DNA of 64,000 nucleotides. Source: Flammeovirga kamogawensis (GTDB lineage: Bacteria; Bacteroidota; Bacteroidia; Cytophagales; Flammeovirgaceae). The stretch covers positions 372,001 through 436,000 of the forward strand of contig NZ_CP076129.1 of assembly GCF_018736065.1 (NCBI RefSeq), in the 5' to 3' direction. Below are positions 1 to 10,100 of the stretch, piece by piece. Under the pieces are notes generated by a model. That model was not told the origin of the DNA. It saw only the letters and a program-made list of their open reading frames with translations, and searched no databases. Every line of letters starts with the position of its first letter. Within the stretch, counting starts at the first letter, position 1. A program made the translations under genes and the position numbers.

Positions 1-2
1 CA

Positions 3-113
3 GAAGAGTTAACAAAGAGATCTAACATCATTGCTGACGCTGTTAATAGCGGAAAAGTAAAAGTTGTACCTGCATACTACAACCTTGATTCTGGTAAAGT
101 AGATTTCTTATAG
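3..113 (+). CDS. C-terminal end of a probable beta-carbonic anhydrase (5' end outside the window)
   Basis: Only the last 36 codons are present, in the third forward frame, ending at a TAG. The tail contains GKVKVV, then YYNLDSGKVDFL. This resembles the C-terminal strand of bacterial beta-class carbonic anhydrases, where an IVGAxYDxxTGxVxFL-like ending is common. Those enzymes interconvert CO2 and bicarbonate using a zinc site that would lie upstream of this window, so no catalytic residue can be checked. A strong hairpin with a T-run follows the stop, which supports this being a real gene end. The family call rests on a short tail and is tentative. Confidence 0.5.
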   Translation, partial: EELTKRSNIIADAVNSGKVKVVPAYYNLDSGKVDFL

Positions 114-145
114 GAAACACCTACATTTCTACTAAAGAATAATAC

Positions 146-188
146 AAAAAATCCATCTTCTATTTTCTTAGAAGATGGATTTTTTTTG
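146..188 (+). terminator. Rho-independent terminator
   Basis: A 12-bp perfect inverted repeat (150-161 and 170-181, stem AATCCATCTTCT) with an 8-nt loop is followed by a run of T. It sits about 35 nt after the stop of the partial upstream gene. Confidence 0.85.
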
Positions 189-263
189 TGATCACCTCTA
201 AACTTTAGGTCAGTAAATTTACTTTTAACTTCCAATTATTATGCTTTTATAATTTTCAATTGT

Positions 264-596
264 TTATTGATTTAAAGTTTCTTCTTTTAGCCAGTCCTTG
301 ATAACATCATATAAGGAAATTGAATCAACTTCTATTTCGCTTCTAAAATAATTATAATTTATTATAGATTTTTCTTTTTTAAAATCTATAATTGTAGAGT
401 CGAATCCAAATTCGTAAACATCAATTTTAGAAGATAATACGAGCTCAATATTTTCCTTTATTTTCTTTAAATATTTCACTCCCAAACCTCCCGCTTCTTT
501 TGAAAGAGTCAGACTTAATTCACAAAGCATATAATGTTTACCTGTCATCGTAATATCAAAAGAATATTTCTTTCCTATTTCATATAAATCTGCCAT
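264..596 (-). CDS. hypothetical protein, 110 aa
   Basis: Soluble, acidic protein without a signal peptide or membrane segment. I do not recognise a family. The start at 596 is an ATG (MADLYEIG). It stands alone, convergent with the partial gene at the left edge, and the next gene on its strand is almost 400 bp upstream. Size and composition (mixed alpha/beta, many Lys/Glu) resemble small immunity-type proteins, but nothing in the neighbourhood supports that. Codon use looks like the surrounding genes, so it is probably a real gene of unknown role. Confidence 0.5.
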   Translation of the reverse strand: MADLYEIGKKYSFDITMTGKHYMLCELSLTLSKEAGGLGVKYLKKIKENIELVLSSKIDVYEFGFDSTIIDFKKEKSIINYNYFRSEIEVDSISLYDVIKDWLKEETLNQ

Positions 597-981
597 TCTA
601 TAAATTTTCTTATTAGGGGTTAATTGTTTCTATATCATCAATATAATTCTATCTTGAATATTCCTACTATTTTTTTGACGTCTGTTGGATCAATACATCA
701 TTTCTTATTGCAAATTCTACTCCGTTTAGGGTTCAAGTATACAAAAAAAGAGGAACACCGTATAACGATGCCCCTTCTGAATTTACTTTTTTAATTGAGA
801 TACGAATTACCCAAAACCAAGTTTAAAATAAATTTAACTTTAGGGTTTACACTCGCTTGAAATGTAATTAGTAATTAAGAATGTTTTTTGTCTCTTCTTG
901 AATGTTATGGATAACACCAAGTTGAAACGGAATGTTGGCGGGCGCTATAAAATTATAACGCCCTTTAAAAACTCTATTCTA
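597..981. other. intergenic region with one hairpin
   Basis: There is no convincing reading frame. The only structure seen is an imperfect palindrome at 940-963 (GGGCG, TATAA, TTATA, CGCCC arms). It lies just after the stop of the GH16 gene on the minus strand and may act as its transcript end, but there is no clear T-run on that strand. The remainder is unremarkable AT-rich DNA. Confidence 0.4.
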
Positions 982-3324
982 TTATTCGATAATTAATTTC
1001 TTAGATGTATTTACGTTATCACCAATTAATTGAATGATATACAAACCTTTATCTACTGCTAATTCTGATTTAGAAATTGCTACAGATTTTTGGTCATTTA
1101 CTTCTGAAGAGAAAACTATTTTTCCACTTAAATCAATAATATTCACTTTACCATTCATGTTCTGACCAAAATTGATCATTAATAGTCCCATTGTATATGG
1201 GTTAGGATAAATGCTAATTTCTTGTTCTAATGCAACATAGTTATCTAACTTTCTTGACGAAGACCCAACTTCTTCCCATACAAATACTTCTGCATTATTT
1301 ACTGATGAAGCATCAGCATTCAAAGCATTAGAAGATGATGAATTTACAGACCAATAGTTACCGTTTATTTTCGACTTAACAATAATACCATTTCCACTTA
1401 GTTCAATAGTATATTTTTGTCTTTCAAAAACACCTGACGCACCACATTTAACCGCATTATTAGAAGCAGTTGTTACATATTTATTTGTAGCTACAGACTG
1501 TAAACCTAAATAACCGTTGGCATCTACAACTCTAAATTGTTCTTTTGTACTTACAGAAGATTGCGTTCCTTGTAATGCTGTACCAGAACCAGTATTTACT
1601 GTTACATAATTACCTGCATTTGTTATTAAAGAAATTACTTGACCAACTTCTGGTAATGCTCCATTTCCTCCACCTGTAGATGTTGAATTAACTGTAATTG
1701 TACAAACTGCTTGTTTTGCTCCATCTGCAGTTGTAACACGTACTGATGTTGTACCTTCTGATAATGCCGTAACTAAACCATTATTGTTTACAGAAGCAAT
1801 AGTATTATTTACTACACTCCAAGTAACGGCTTTGTTTGTTGCATTAGACGGTAAAACAGTAGCTGACAATGATTGTGTATCTCCTTCATTTAAAGTGATT
1901 GATGATGAATTGATAGTAACTCCAGTTACTGCAACATCAGAAGGACCTTCATTACCTCCATCTCCACCATCAACTTCTACCAAAGTAAAGTTATCACAAT
2001 ATGCTTGACCTTGAGACCAGAACCAAATGCGGTAAGTCTCTTCTGCTGCACCTGTAGTTAACGTAATTTCACCTTGAGTATAAGATGTAGATGTAAATTC
2101 GTAATTCTGAATAAACTCATTTGTAGATGCTTTGTTTACACCCATAAATGCATTTGTTCCTGCAGCACCGACTTTAGCATAACCACCTACTTTATACGTT
2201 GTATTTGCTTTTAGTGTAACCACCTGTGCAATACTTGCATTATCAATTGTTCCTGCTTTTGTACCTGATTGTGCATTGTTATTTACTACAGAAGTATTAC
2301 CATAACTTGCATCCCAATTTGTAAGATCTCCAGTTTCAAAACTTGGGTTTCCAATTACACCAACACCTAAACTTGGAGGTGGAGGAGTTACCTCATCTGA
2401 TTTTAACCAAACACGTACGTAATCTACATACATTGTTGTAGGCATGCCAGAAAGTTTTGCTGCAGCTTGAGGATCCGTTTCTGGATTAACTGCATTATTT
2501 CTATTATCATAGAACTTTACAAAAGGTTTTCTTAGTCCTAAAGATAATGTTACATTCATTGGTCTATGCCAATAAGTATTTGGCTTTCTGCCTCTTTCAA
2601 CCCCATCTACATACCAAATAATTTCTTGTTCGTTTACTTCACAACCGTAAATATGGTAATCTTCTGTAGGATCCCATGGTGCTCTCCATTTATTTAATTG
2701 TTCTTCTGGGTAAGCTTTAGGGCGTCTCCAAACTCCCTCCCCATTTTGTTTCACTACAGCGTGCAAGTTCAAATCCATATCTTGGATATCATCTTGATGT
2801 CCTTCATACCAATCAAACTGTTGTAATTCTACAACATCAATTTCACTGTACACTGTTTTTCCTTCTCCTACAGAATAGTCAAAGTTACTGTACAACCAGA
2901 AAGATGGACAAACACCTTCTCCGATATCAGCTCCTTTAATTTTTGCTTCAAAGTAACCATATGTAAAAGTGTTGTACGTTTTTAAAATACCTGATTTAAA
3001 AAACGTATTTCCATCATTCGCATTGTTAGGATTCTGACGCATAGTTAACTCTGCCACACCGTTGTTTATTACAACATTCTGAGCATTATCCCATTTCCAT
3101 GCAGTAGTGTTCGGTAAATTACCCGAACGAATCCATTTTGCCCAATCTGGTGATGAACCATTGAATTCATCAGATGCATTCCATTTAATAACCCATTCAT
3201 CTGTTGCGTTTTCAGTTTTCAGAGGTTTCTGAGCACTTGCTGATCCAATGATCAACAAACTCATAATCCCTGTTACGAGGTGTTTTAGAAAGTTAGTTCT
3301 AAAAGATTGTCTTGGTGATTTCAT
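982..3324 (-). CDS. secreted GH16 enzyme, kappa-carrageenase-like, with CBM, Ig-like and trefoil-like modules and T9SS tail
   Basis: A 780-residue multi-domain enzyme. Residues 1-32 form a signal peptide ending ASAQ. Residues 40-310 are a GH16 catalytic domain with the beta-bulge motif EIDVVE, giving nucleophile E161, assisting D163 and acid/base E166. The blocks YGYFEAKIKG, DYHIYGCEV, WYVDGVERGRK, MNVTLSLGLRKP and DYVRVW match the kappa-carrageenase type (GH16_17) known from Pseudoalteromonas CgkA, which also carries a C-terminal Ig-like domain. Residues 324-450 resemble a CBM4/9-type fold, 466-546 a BIG_2 Ig-like domain and 560-690 a fascin/ricin-like beta-trefoil. The last about 75 residues are a Por sorting tail (ISIYPNP), so export through the type IX system is expected. 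It probably cuts beta-1,4 bonds in kappa-carrageenan or a related sulfated galactan. It lies downstream of the SusCD operon but is separated from it by a terminator. Confidence 0.87.
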   Translation of the reverse strand: MKSPRQSFRTNFLKHLVTGIMSLLIIGSASAQKPLKTENATDEWVIKWNASDEFNGSSPDWAKWIRSGNLPNTTAWKWDNAQNVVINNGVAELTMRQNPNNANDGNTFFKSGILKTYNTFTYGYFEAKIKGADIGEGVCPSFWLYSNFDYSVGEGKTVYSEIDVVELQQFDWYEGHQDDIQDMDLNLHAVVKQNGEGVWRRPKAYPEEQLNKWRAPWDPTEDYHIYGCEVNEQEIIWYVDGVERGRKPNTYWHRPMNVTLSLGLRKPFVKFYDNRNNAVNPETDPQAAAKLSGMPTTMYVDYVRVWLKSDEVTPPPPSLGVGVIGNPSFETGDLTNWDASYGNTSVVNNNAQSGTKAGTIDNASIAQVVTLKANTTYKVGGYAKVGAAGTNAFMGVNKASTNEFIQNYEFTSTSYTQGEITLTTGAAEETYRIWFWSQGQAYCDNFTLVEVDGGDGGNEGPSDVAVTGVTINSSSITLNEGDTQSLSATVLPSNATNKAVTWSVVNNTIASVNNNGLVTALSEGTTSVRVTTADGAKQAVCTITVNSTSTGGGNGALPEVGQVISLITNAGNYVTVNTGSGTALQGTQSSVSTKEQFRVVDANGYLGLQSVATNKYVTTASNNAVKCGASGVFERQKYTIELSGNGIIVKSKINGNYWSVNSSSSNALNADASSVNNAEVFVWEEVGSSSRKLDNYVALEQEISIYPNPYTMGLLMINFGQNMNGKVNIIDLSGKIVFSSEVNDQKSVAISKSELAVDKGLYIIQLIGDNVNTSKKLIIE

Positions 3325-3651
3325 ACTTTATTTAATTATAGTTGGTTTATTTAAAAGATCTAGCTGATCGATCTTTAAAGCACATGAGAAACGGCACAGG
3401 CTGTTTAAAGTGTTTATTTTAAGTGATTCTTCCCCTTTGATAAAATTTGTATATACATACTATTTTATCATTTCGTCATTTAATAATAAGTTGATTAAAT
3501 ATTCTGTTTGCTTTTACTCATATGCTTACTGCAAATTAGTACTCAAGCGCAGTCAATTATTCCTCTAAATTACCCCACAGTAAGACTAATTTATCAAAAG
3601 TATTTACTACACTTATATTTGTCGATATACAATAAACTGGTCTTAATGAAA
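3325..3651. other. upstream region of the GH16 gene
   Basis: Non-coding. It contains a 7-bp inverted repeat (3354-3360 and 3370-3376, AAAGATC/GATCTTT, 9-nt loop) about 30 nt before the start codon, which could be an operator or a leader hairpin. A TACTTTTG box on the minus strand (3602-3595) fits the Bacteroidota -7 consensus, but I see no TTG at the right distance, so the promoter is not assigned. Confidence 0.3.
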
Positions 3652-3701
3652 CAAAAAAGAGGTACTACCTTCCAATGAAATAATCATTTTCTAGTAGTAC
3701 C
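3652..3701 (-). terminator. terminator of the SusCD operon
   Basis: An 8-bp inverted repeat (3661-3668 and 3694-3701, GGTACTAC/GTAGTACC) encloses a second smaller palindrome. On the minus strand it is followed by a T-rich stretch. It lies about 80 nt beyond the stop of the last lipoprotein gene of the operon. Confidence 0.65.
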
Positions 3702-3779
3702 AATTTTATATACTTAGCACCTGCTGGTTGTTCTAAAAAACTTAGATAGGCATGTGTTAAGCTTGATTTAGTTAAGTTG

Positions 3780-5408
3780 TTAAGGTCTTGGATTCCATCT
3801 AGACACTACAATGTTATCTATATAGATTGTAACGTTTTCAGAACCAGTTTGTGCAACTTTAATTCCCATATGGAAAGGAGCATTACCTGGATCTACCGTT
3901 ACTACGTCCGTTAATTTTCTCCATTCTCCTTCTACAGTTCCTCCAATAGGATGCGCTTGTTCTGCACCACCAGCACCCCACATTACATGCATTCTCATAT
4001 TAGAGAAGAATTGATTAGGAACAGTTGGATCTGTTACTCCACCATTATTTTCAACAAAAATATCGAAAGCAATTTGTAACTTATTCGACCCTTCAGCTTC
4101 GTATTGGAACTTTTGGAATTCACCTAAAATTGTAGGTTCGATAATAGATGCATTACCCCAAGGGCCTGCTCCATTATATGGATTAACAGAGATTTTTAAA
4201 CTTGTCATTCCATCAGTTGCTTTTTCAGTAGATTTTGTTAGTGTATTGGTGAAATCACCACCTAACCAACCAGTACGACCTGCAACCCATGTTACTGCAC
4301 TGTTTTCCATACTGTAATCAAAATCTTCTTCAGCCAATAAATTTACTTCTTTTATTGATAAAGTTTCGTCTGTAAATTGAGAAACTAGTGCAGCATCTTG
4401 TGTTGCTAATTTAGTTCCTGTGTAAGATACAGTAACCATATCATCACTGTATATCATGTCATCCACTAACTTAATGATTACTACACTTAAATCATTTGGA
4501 TTTAACTGTACAGACTCTATTTCAGTTGTTACAGTAGAACCGCCACCTGAAGTGATGTTCACTACAAAATCTTCGGCAGATAAAGTAGCTGCATCTAAAC
4601 CTCTAGAGAATACTAAATTTGTATTTCTGTCTAAATCGTTTGTAACTGCATCTAGTGTAACTGGCTCATCAGAACGTACACACTTTACAAATTGAGTAAC
4701 TAAAACAGTATCTGTACTGAATGGAGATGGTCTTGTAAAAGTTGGTGCAATACTGTATACTTTATCCAGCGTAACAAACTTCATATCAAAAGTGTTGTTT
4801 GCAACATCTTCTTCTAATAATTGAGCTCCATCAAAGAAACCTGCTATTACAGATGGTCCACCTTCAGCAGTATATTTAAACCTTAATACACTACCAAATG
4901 GTATTTCTGTTGGTGTTTCAGTTGATAAAGGAATATCATCACCCACTTCACCAGTAGCAGAAAGTAGATTGGCCATTAGTGATGTAATTTGTACTGATGG
5001 TAAAACAGTTACAGTAATTGTAGTATCAATAATATTAGTACCACGGTTTATTGTTTCTGTTCCTACATAAGCTTCACCGTTAAACTCTTGATGTAATTTT
5101 ACATCCCAAGTTCCTACTTTGTTAAAGAAACCTCTTACTTGAGCTTCTAAAGGATTACCTTCAACAACAATAGAACTATCTTCTGGGAAGATCCATTCTC
5201 TTGTTGAGATTCCTTGAGATACATCTGCAAAATCAATATGTTGACCTATATTGATTGTATTCTCATTACTTTCCTGAGATACCTTAATTATACTATGATT
5301 AGGTGTAATTAACTCAGGCACATTCATTTCTGTTCCACAAGCACCAAAGACAAAAAGTGCAATGGCAAATATGTAACTATATTTACTTAGTCTCGATTGC
5401 ATAATCAA
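3780..5408 (-). CDS. surface lipoprotein of the SusCD operon, probable glycan-binding protein
   Basis: A 542-residue lipoprotein. The signal ends in VFGAC with C24 as the lipidated cysteine; the start may be M1 or M3. Residues about 40-135 look like a PKD-type beta-sandwich (IDFADVSQG, REWIFPEDS, KVGTWDVKL), followed by Ig-like segments. The C-terminal about 180 residues look like a jelly-roll carbohydrate-binding fold (FDYSMENSAVTW ... VTIYIDNIVVSRW). It is the third gene of the operon, 12 bp after susD. That is where SusE/SusF-type or unrelated surface glycan-binding proteins usually sit. It probably captures the polysaccharide at the cell surface. The binding role is inferred from position and fold impression, as no binding residues can be named. 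Confidence 0.7.
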   Translation of the reverse strand: MIMQSRLSKYSYIFAIALFVFGACGTEMNVPELITPNHSIIKVSQESNENTINIGQHIDFADVSQGISTREWIFPEDSSIVVEGNPLEAQVRGFFNKVGTWDVKLHQEFNGEAYVGTETINRGTNIIDTTITVTVLPSVQITSLMANLLSATGEVGDDIPLSTETPTEIPFGSVLRFKYTAEGGPSVIAGFFDGAQLLEEDVANNTFDMKFVTLDKVYSIAPTFTRPSPFSTDTVLVTQFVKCVRSDEPVTLDAVTNDLDRNTNLVFSRGLDAATLSAEDFVVNITSGGGSTVTTEIESVQLNPNDLSVVIIKLVDDMIYSDDMVTVSYTGTKLATQDAALVSQFTDETLSIKEVNLLAEEDFDYSMENSAVTWVAGRTGWLGGDFTNTLTKSTEKATDGMTSLKISVNPYNGAGPWGNASIIEPTILGEFQKFQYEAEGSNKLQIAFDIFVENNGGVTDPTVPNQFFSNMRMHVMWGAGGAEQAHPIGGTVEGEWRKLTDVVTVDPGNAPFHMGIKVAQTGSENVTIYIDNIVVSRWNPRP

Positions 5409-5420
5409 AATCGTTTAATT

Positions 5421-7115
5421 TTATAAAGCTTCGTTTGCTTGAATTTCTGCTGCTGGGATTGGGAAATAATCGTGTTTCTCAGCTACATAAAAATTATAGT
5501 TATTTACAAAGTCAGGACGAATTCTTGCCTGAATGTAAAGTGGAGCTCTGCTTGGATCAGGACCTCTTTCTATTCTTACTACCTCATCTTCATGATGCTG
5601 AGTAAAAACACTTTTTACAATTCCCCATCTTACTAAATCTCTCCATCTAGAATTTTCAAAAGCTAATTCAGTTGGTCTTTCAACCATTCTAATGTGAGTT
5701 CTAATATTATCTACTGTTGCAGAAACTTCTGGACGTGTACCATAAAGATCTTTACTAACATGTAATTGAGGTATCGTTCCGTTAGCATTAATATAATCTT
5801 GTAATGTAACTACACCAGCACGAGTTCTAACTTTATCTATATATTCTATAGCTGTTACAATATCGCCTTTACCTTCTAAAACTGCTTCAGCATACATTAA
5901 GTATACATCAGATAAACGGAATTGCTTGTAATTAATAGACGATCTCCATTCTGGATCTTCAAGATCTTGGTGGTACCAGTTAGAGTACTTTTTAATGTAA
6001 CTACTTTCTCCAAATGCCCATCTTCTACCTACTTCTGCTTTTAATTCTGCAGTTGTTTTATTGTAGTATAAACCTTCCGCATCAATACCAGCTAAAGTTG
6101 CAGTATATCTAGAAGAATGTGCTGTTGAGTTTGCTACAGAATCTGCTGTCATTAACTCATGCATAAAGTAAGTTGGCATAATCATTTGCCATCCACCTAA
6201 AGAGTATGGTCCGTAAGTTCTTGACATACCAGTTGATTCACCACCAGAGTTGTTAGGATCATCATCTGTCATATCTGCATTTGCAGTACCAGGGTTGATA
6301 GAACCATCATAAGGAACTTCAAAAATAGACTCCGAGTTAAAAGCTATATCACCTCTAAAGTTATCCATAAAGTTAGGTACCAAAGTATATAGACCAGAAT
6401 CTATTACTTTTTTAAATTCTGCAGCTGCCATATCCCAATCCTTATTATAAAGATATGTTTTACCTAATAATGTAATTGCGGCTCCACGTGCTACACGACC
6501 TAATTGTTGACTTTCTAACACAATAGGAAGGTGCTCTATTGCATACTCTAAATCAGGGAAAATTACTTGTTCCTGAACTTCAGCCATTGTAGATAAAGGT
6601 ACATTATGGTTGTTCGTCTTAGAATCTAATTTAATGATCGCCTTACCATAAGTATGAATCAAATTGAAGTAATAGAAAGCTCTTAAAAATTTTGCTTGTG
6701 CAACAATTTCAATTTTTCTTTCGTCTGATAATGCTTCCATTGTTGGAATATTATCAATTACTTGATTTGCTCTAAAAATACCTGTGTATAATTCTGCCCA
6801 AGTACCTAATACAGCATGCTCATTATCTGCAGTTGTAAATTCTGTAAAACTGAAATGACGAGTCCAATCATTAGTACCTGCAATATCACTTTTTGCCATT
6901 TCAAAAGTAAGGTTACCCCCACTAATACATGGAAATTGTAGTGCAGCATATACTGTAGTTAAAGCAGCTTCTGCATCTCCTTCTGTTTTCCAAAATGTAT
7001 CTTCTGTAATCGCATTTGGATTAACCTCTGTTAAAAACTCATCTGGATTACACCCCGACATTAGTAAGCTTCCTGCCACCAATGTTGTTGCTATAATTTT
7101 ATTAAAAGTATTCAT
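5421..7115 (-). CDS. SusD/RagB-family nutrient-binding outer-membrane lipoprotein
   Basis: A 564-residue lipoprotein. The signal ends LLMSGC with C22 lipidated. SusD hallmarks are present: the N-terminal DEFLTEVNPN motif, the TPR-rich helical part (AQAKFLRAFYYFNLIHTYG) and the C-terminal ELAFENSRWRDLVRWG block followed by FPIPAAEIQAN. SusD proteins form the lid of the SusC channel and bind the oligosaccharide. The gene lies 21 bp after susC and 12 bp before the third lipoprotein, so the three are almost certainly cotranscribed. The substrate is inferred from the neighbouring carrageenase-like genes. Confidence 0.94.
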   Translation of the reverse strand: MNTFNKIIATTLVAGSLLMSGCNPDEFLTEVNPNAITEDTFWKTEGDAEAALTTVYAALQFPCISGGNLTFEMAKSDIAGTNDWTRHFSFTEFTTADNEHAVLGTWAELYTGIFRANQVIDNIPTMEALSDERKIEIVAQAKFLRAFYYFNLIHTYGKAIIKLDSKTNNHNVPLSTMAEVQEQVIFPDLEYAIEHLPIVLESQQLGRVARGAAITLLGKTYLYNKDWDMAAAEFKKVIDSGLYTLVPNFMDNFRGDIAFNSESIFEVPYDGSINPGTANADMTDDDPNNSGGESTGMSRTYGPYSLGGWQMIMPTYFMHELMTADSVANSTAHSSRYTATLAGIDAEGLYYNKTTAELKAEVGRRWAFGESSYIKKYSNWYHQDLEDPEWRSSINYKQFRLSDVYLMYAEAVLEGKGDIVTAIEYIDKVRTRAGVVTLQDYINANGTIPQLHVSKDLYGTRPEVSATVDNIRTHIRMVERPTELAFENSRWRDLVRWGIVKSVFTQHHEDEVVRIERGPDPSRAPLYIQARIRPDFVNNYNFYVAEKHDYFPIPAAEIQANEAL

Positions 7116-7136
7116 ATTATAAATTCTTTCTCTTTA

Positions 7137-10100
7137 TTAGAAACTAATTTGCGCACCCACCAAGAATTGTCTTGTTACAGGGTAATTTCCACGGTCAACA
7201 CCTCTTAGAGATAGTCCGTCTCCACCAACTTCAGGATCGTAACCAGTGTAGTTTGTGAAAGTGAAAGGGTTAACAGATGATACATAAAGTCTAGCTTTTG
7301 TAATACCTGCTTTCTCGCCAATTAGTTTACCAAAGTTATAACCTAATGTCATAGTTCTGATACGGAAATAAGTACCATCTTCTACCCATAGATCTGAGTA
7401 AGATCTTACATTTTCTGATTGTCTATCTAAAGAAATTGGAGTATTTGATGCTGAGTTTTGTGGACTCCACATACCTACTAATTCAGAATGTCTACCTTCT
7501 GCGTAAGCATATAATCTTGATCCGTTAATAATTTCAGCACCATGAGAATAGTAACCTTGGATATAGAAATCAAATCCTTTGTACTCGAAGTTACCAGAAA
7601 TACCAGCTTCAAAATCTGGAAGACCAGAACCTGCATATTGTCTATCATTATCATCAATTACACCATCTTCGTTGTAGTCAACAAATCTAACATCTCCTAA
7701 ACGAGCATTCGGATTTAATGCTTCTTGATAAGCTGCTAACTCCTCTTCTGTTTTTATAATTCCGTCTGTTTTCACTAAGAAGAAAGATGCTGCCTCATGT
7801 CCTACAGCCATAAATGTTGTATTATCCATCCAGTTGTGCGTTAATGATGGTCTACCACCTGCATAACCTCTGTCAATACCATTTAAGTTTGTAATCTCGT
7901 TTTGGTTTTTAGTAAACGTTGCACCAATACTATAACTAAAGTCAGACTTTGTTTTATGATTATAGTTTAATGAAAGTTCAATACCTCTGTTCACCATGTT
8001 ACCAGCATTCACAGTATAAGTTCTATACTGTACTAATTCTGCTTGTCTACGTGTAACGTTCGCACCAGCAGATAAAGGTAATTGTTGACCAAGAATCATA
8101 TCTTGCTTGTCGTTCTCATAGATATCAGCAGTAAACTGAATCTTGTTTTCAAAGAACGCTAAATCAATACCAATGTTTTTGGCAATACTTGTTTCCCAAG
8201 ATAAATCTGGGTTAGCAAATCTTCTTTGTGTTAAACCTGGCGTTAATGTTCCAGAAGCACCGTATAAATAGTTCACACCACTTTCAATAACTGGGATAGA
8301 AACGTAAGGGTTGTTTCCTACTCTATTGTTACCTAACTGTGCATAACTTGCTCTCACTTTAAAGCCATTCATAAAACCTACGTTCCAGAATTCTTCCTCA
8401 TCAATATTCCATCCTAAAGATACACCTGGGAATACCTCATATCTGTTATTAGCAGAGAACTGAGAAGTACCATCACGTCTTAATGAAACTGAGAATAAAT
8501 ACTTACTCTTATAGTTGTATTGTAATCTACCCATCATACCAACTAATGCGTTCACATTTCTTCCACCAGTTGGGTTACTAGTTTCTGCTGCTGCTCCTAA
8601 TACTTGAATATCGTTGTTACCGTTTATTGCATGTGCAACTCCAATTCCAGAGAACTCATTTGTAAACTGCTCCATAGAATAAGTTGCAGTAACATTTAAG
8701 TTGTGATCGCCAAAAGACTTGCTGTAGTTTAGTACATTTTCTAAAGTAAATCTGTTGTTCCAAACATAACCTTCGTCTAAACGTGCTTGTGGTCTAGATG
8801 AACCTGGACTATAGTTTCCTGCTGCATCAAATACAATATATTTAGGTTGAAATTGCTTACGCTTAGAGTTGTAGATGTTACTACCTGCTCTTAATTGATA
8901 AGTAAATCCTTTAAAGAATTCATAAGAAGCATTAAACGCTAAATTTAATCTATTGATGTTCTCTTCATCAGTATTCGATAAAATACCTGATAAATAACTG
9001 TACGTAATTTCGTTTTGATCTGGCACCTGAATAATATCTCCATTTGTTGGAAGATCTTGAATTGGTGTACTCCAAGGTTTCTGACGAATTGCGTTTTCAT
9101 AAATTGCCCAAGGCTCTCTCTGACGAGTTTCGTTTTGGAAACCAACAGATGCAAACATTTTAAATTTATCTTTATTTATACTACCCGTTAAACGTGTAGC
9201 CATACGCTCATAACCAGAGTTAATAATTACACCTTCTTGATTAAAATAGTTCACGTTTGCATTTACCTGTAAACCACCTTTTCCTGAAGATACGTTCAAT
9301 TCATAATTCTGAATTGGTGCATTATCGTTTTGAATAGCACCAACAAAATCTGTATTATTTTCTAATGCTCTTGGGTTAACTGCTAAAACAGAAGAAGGAA
9401 TACCTCTTGCTTCAGATCTTACTTCATCATAGTAAAACTGTTGGTGTGTATCCATTAATTCAGTTCCTGAAGTAATGTTTTGTACACCACCCCATGCTGT
9501 AAAATCAACTTTTACTCTTCCTGGGTCACCTGTTTTTGTTGTAATAAGAATTACACCGTTAGATGCTCTTACACCGTAAACAGCAGCAGAAGCACCATCT
9601 TTAAGAATATCAATAGTTTTAATCTGGCTTGGTGCAATATTAGGGTTACCTTGATAAGGAATACCATCTACTACATATAATGGTTCTCTTGAACCTGCTA
9701 AAGAACCAACACCTCTAATTTGAATGTTAGCTGGCTCACCAGGAGCACCACTTGCAGCCTGAACATTTACACCTGCTACCTGACCTTGTAAAGCATTTGC
9801 TAAATCTGCAGAAGGTGTTTTACTAATCGTTTCTGATGTTACATTATTTACAGCACCAGTTACTTCTTTTCTTTTCTGTTCACCATAACCAATTACAACA
9901 ATCTCATCAAGTAGTTCTAAGTCGGGTTTTAAATCAACATCAATTGTAGATTGCTTATTAACAACCTTTTCTACTAAAATATAACCAACATAGTTATAAA
10001 CTAGTGTTACACCAGCAGGAACGCTGATAGAATAAATACCATTGATATCTGAAACAGTACCATTAGTAGTTCCTTTAACAAAAACGTTTACACCTGGAAG

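Noticed and set aside
3595-3602. TACTTTTG box on the minus strand as promoter of the large GH16 gene
   Set aside because: No TTG at the 19-nt spacing was found, so only half of the consensus is present.
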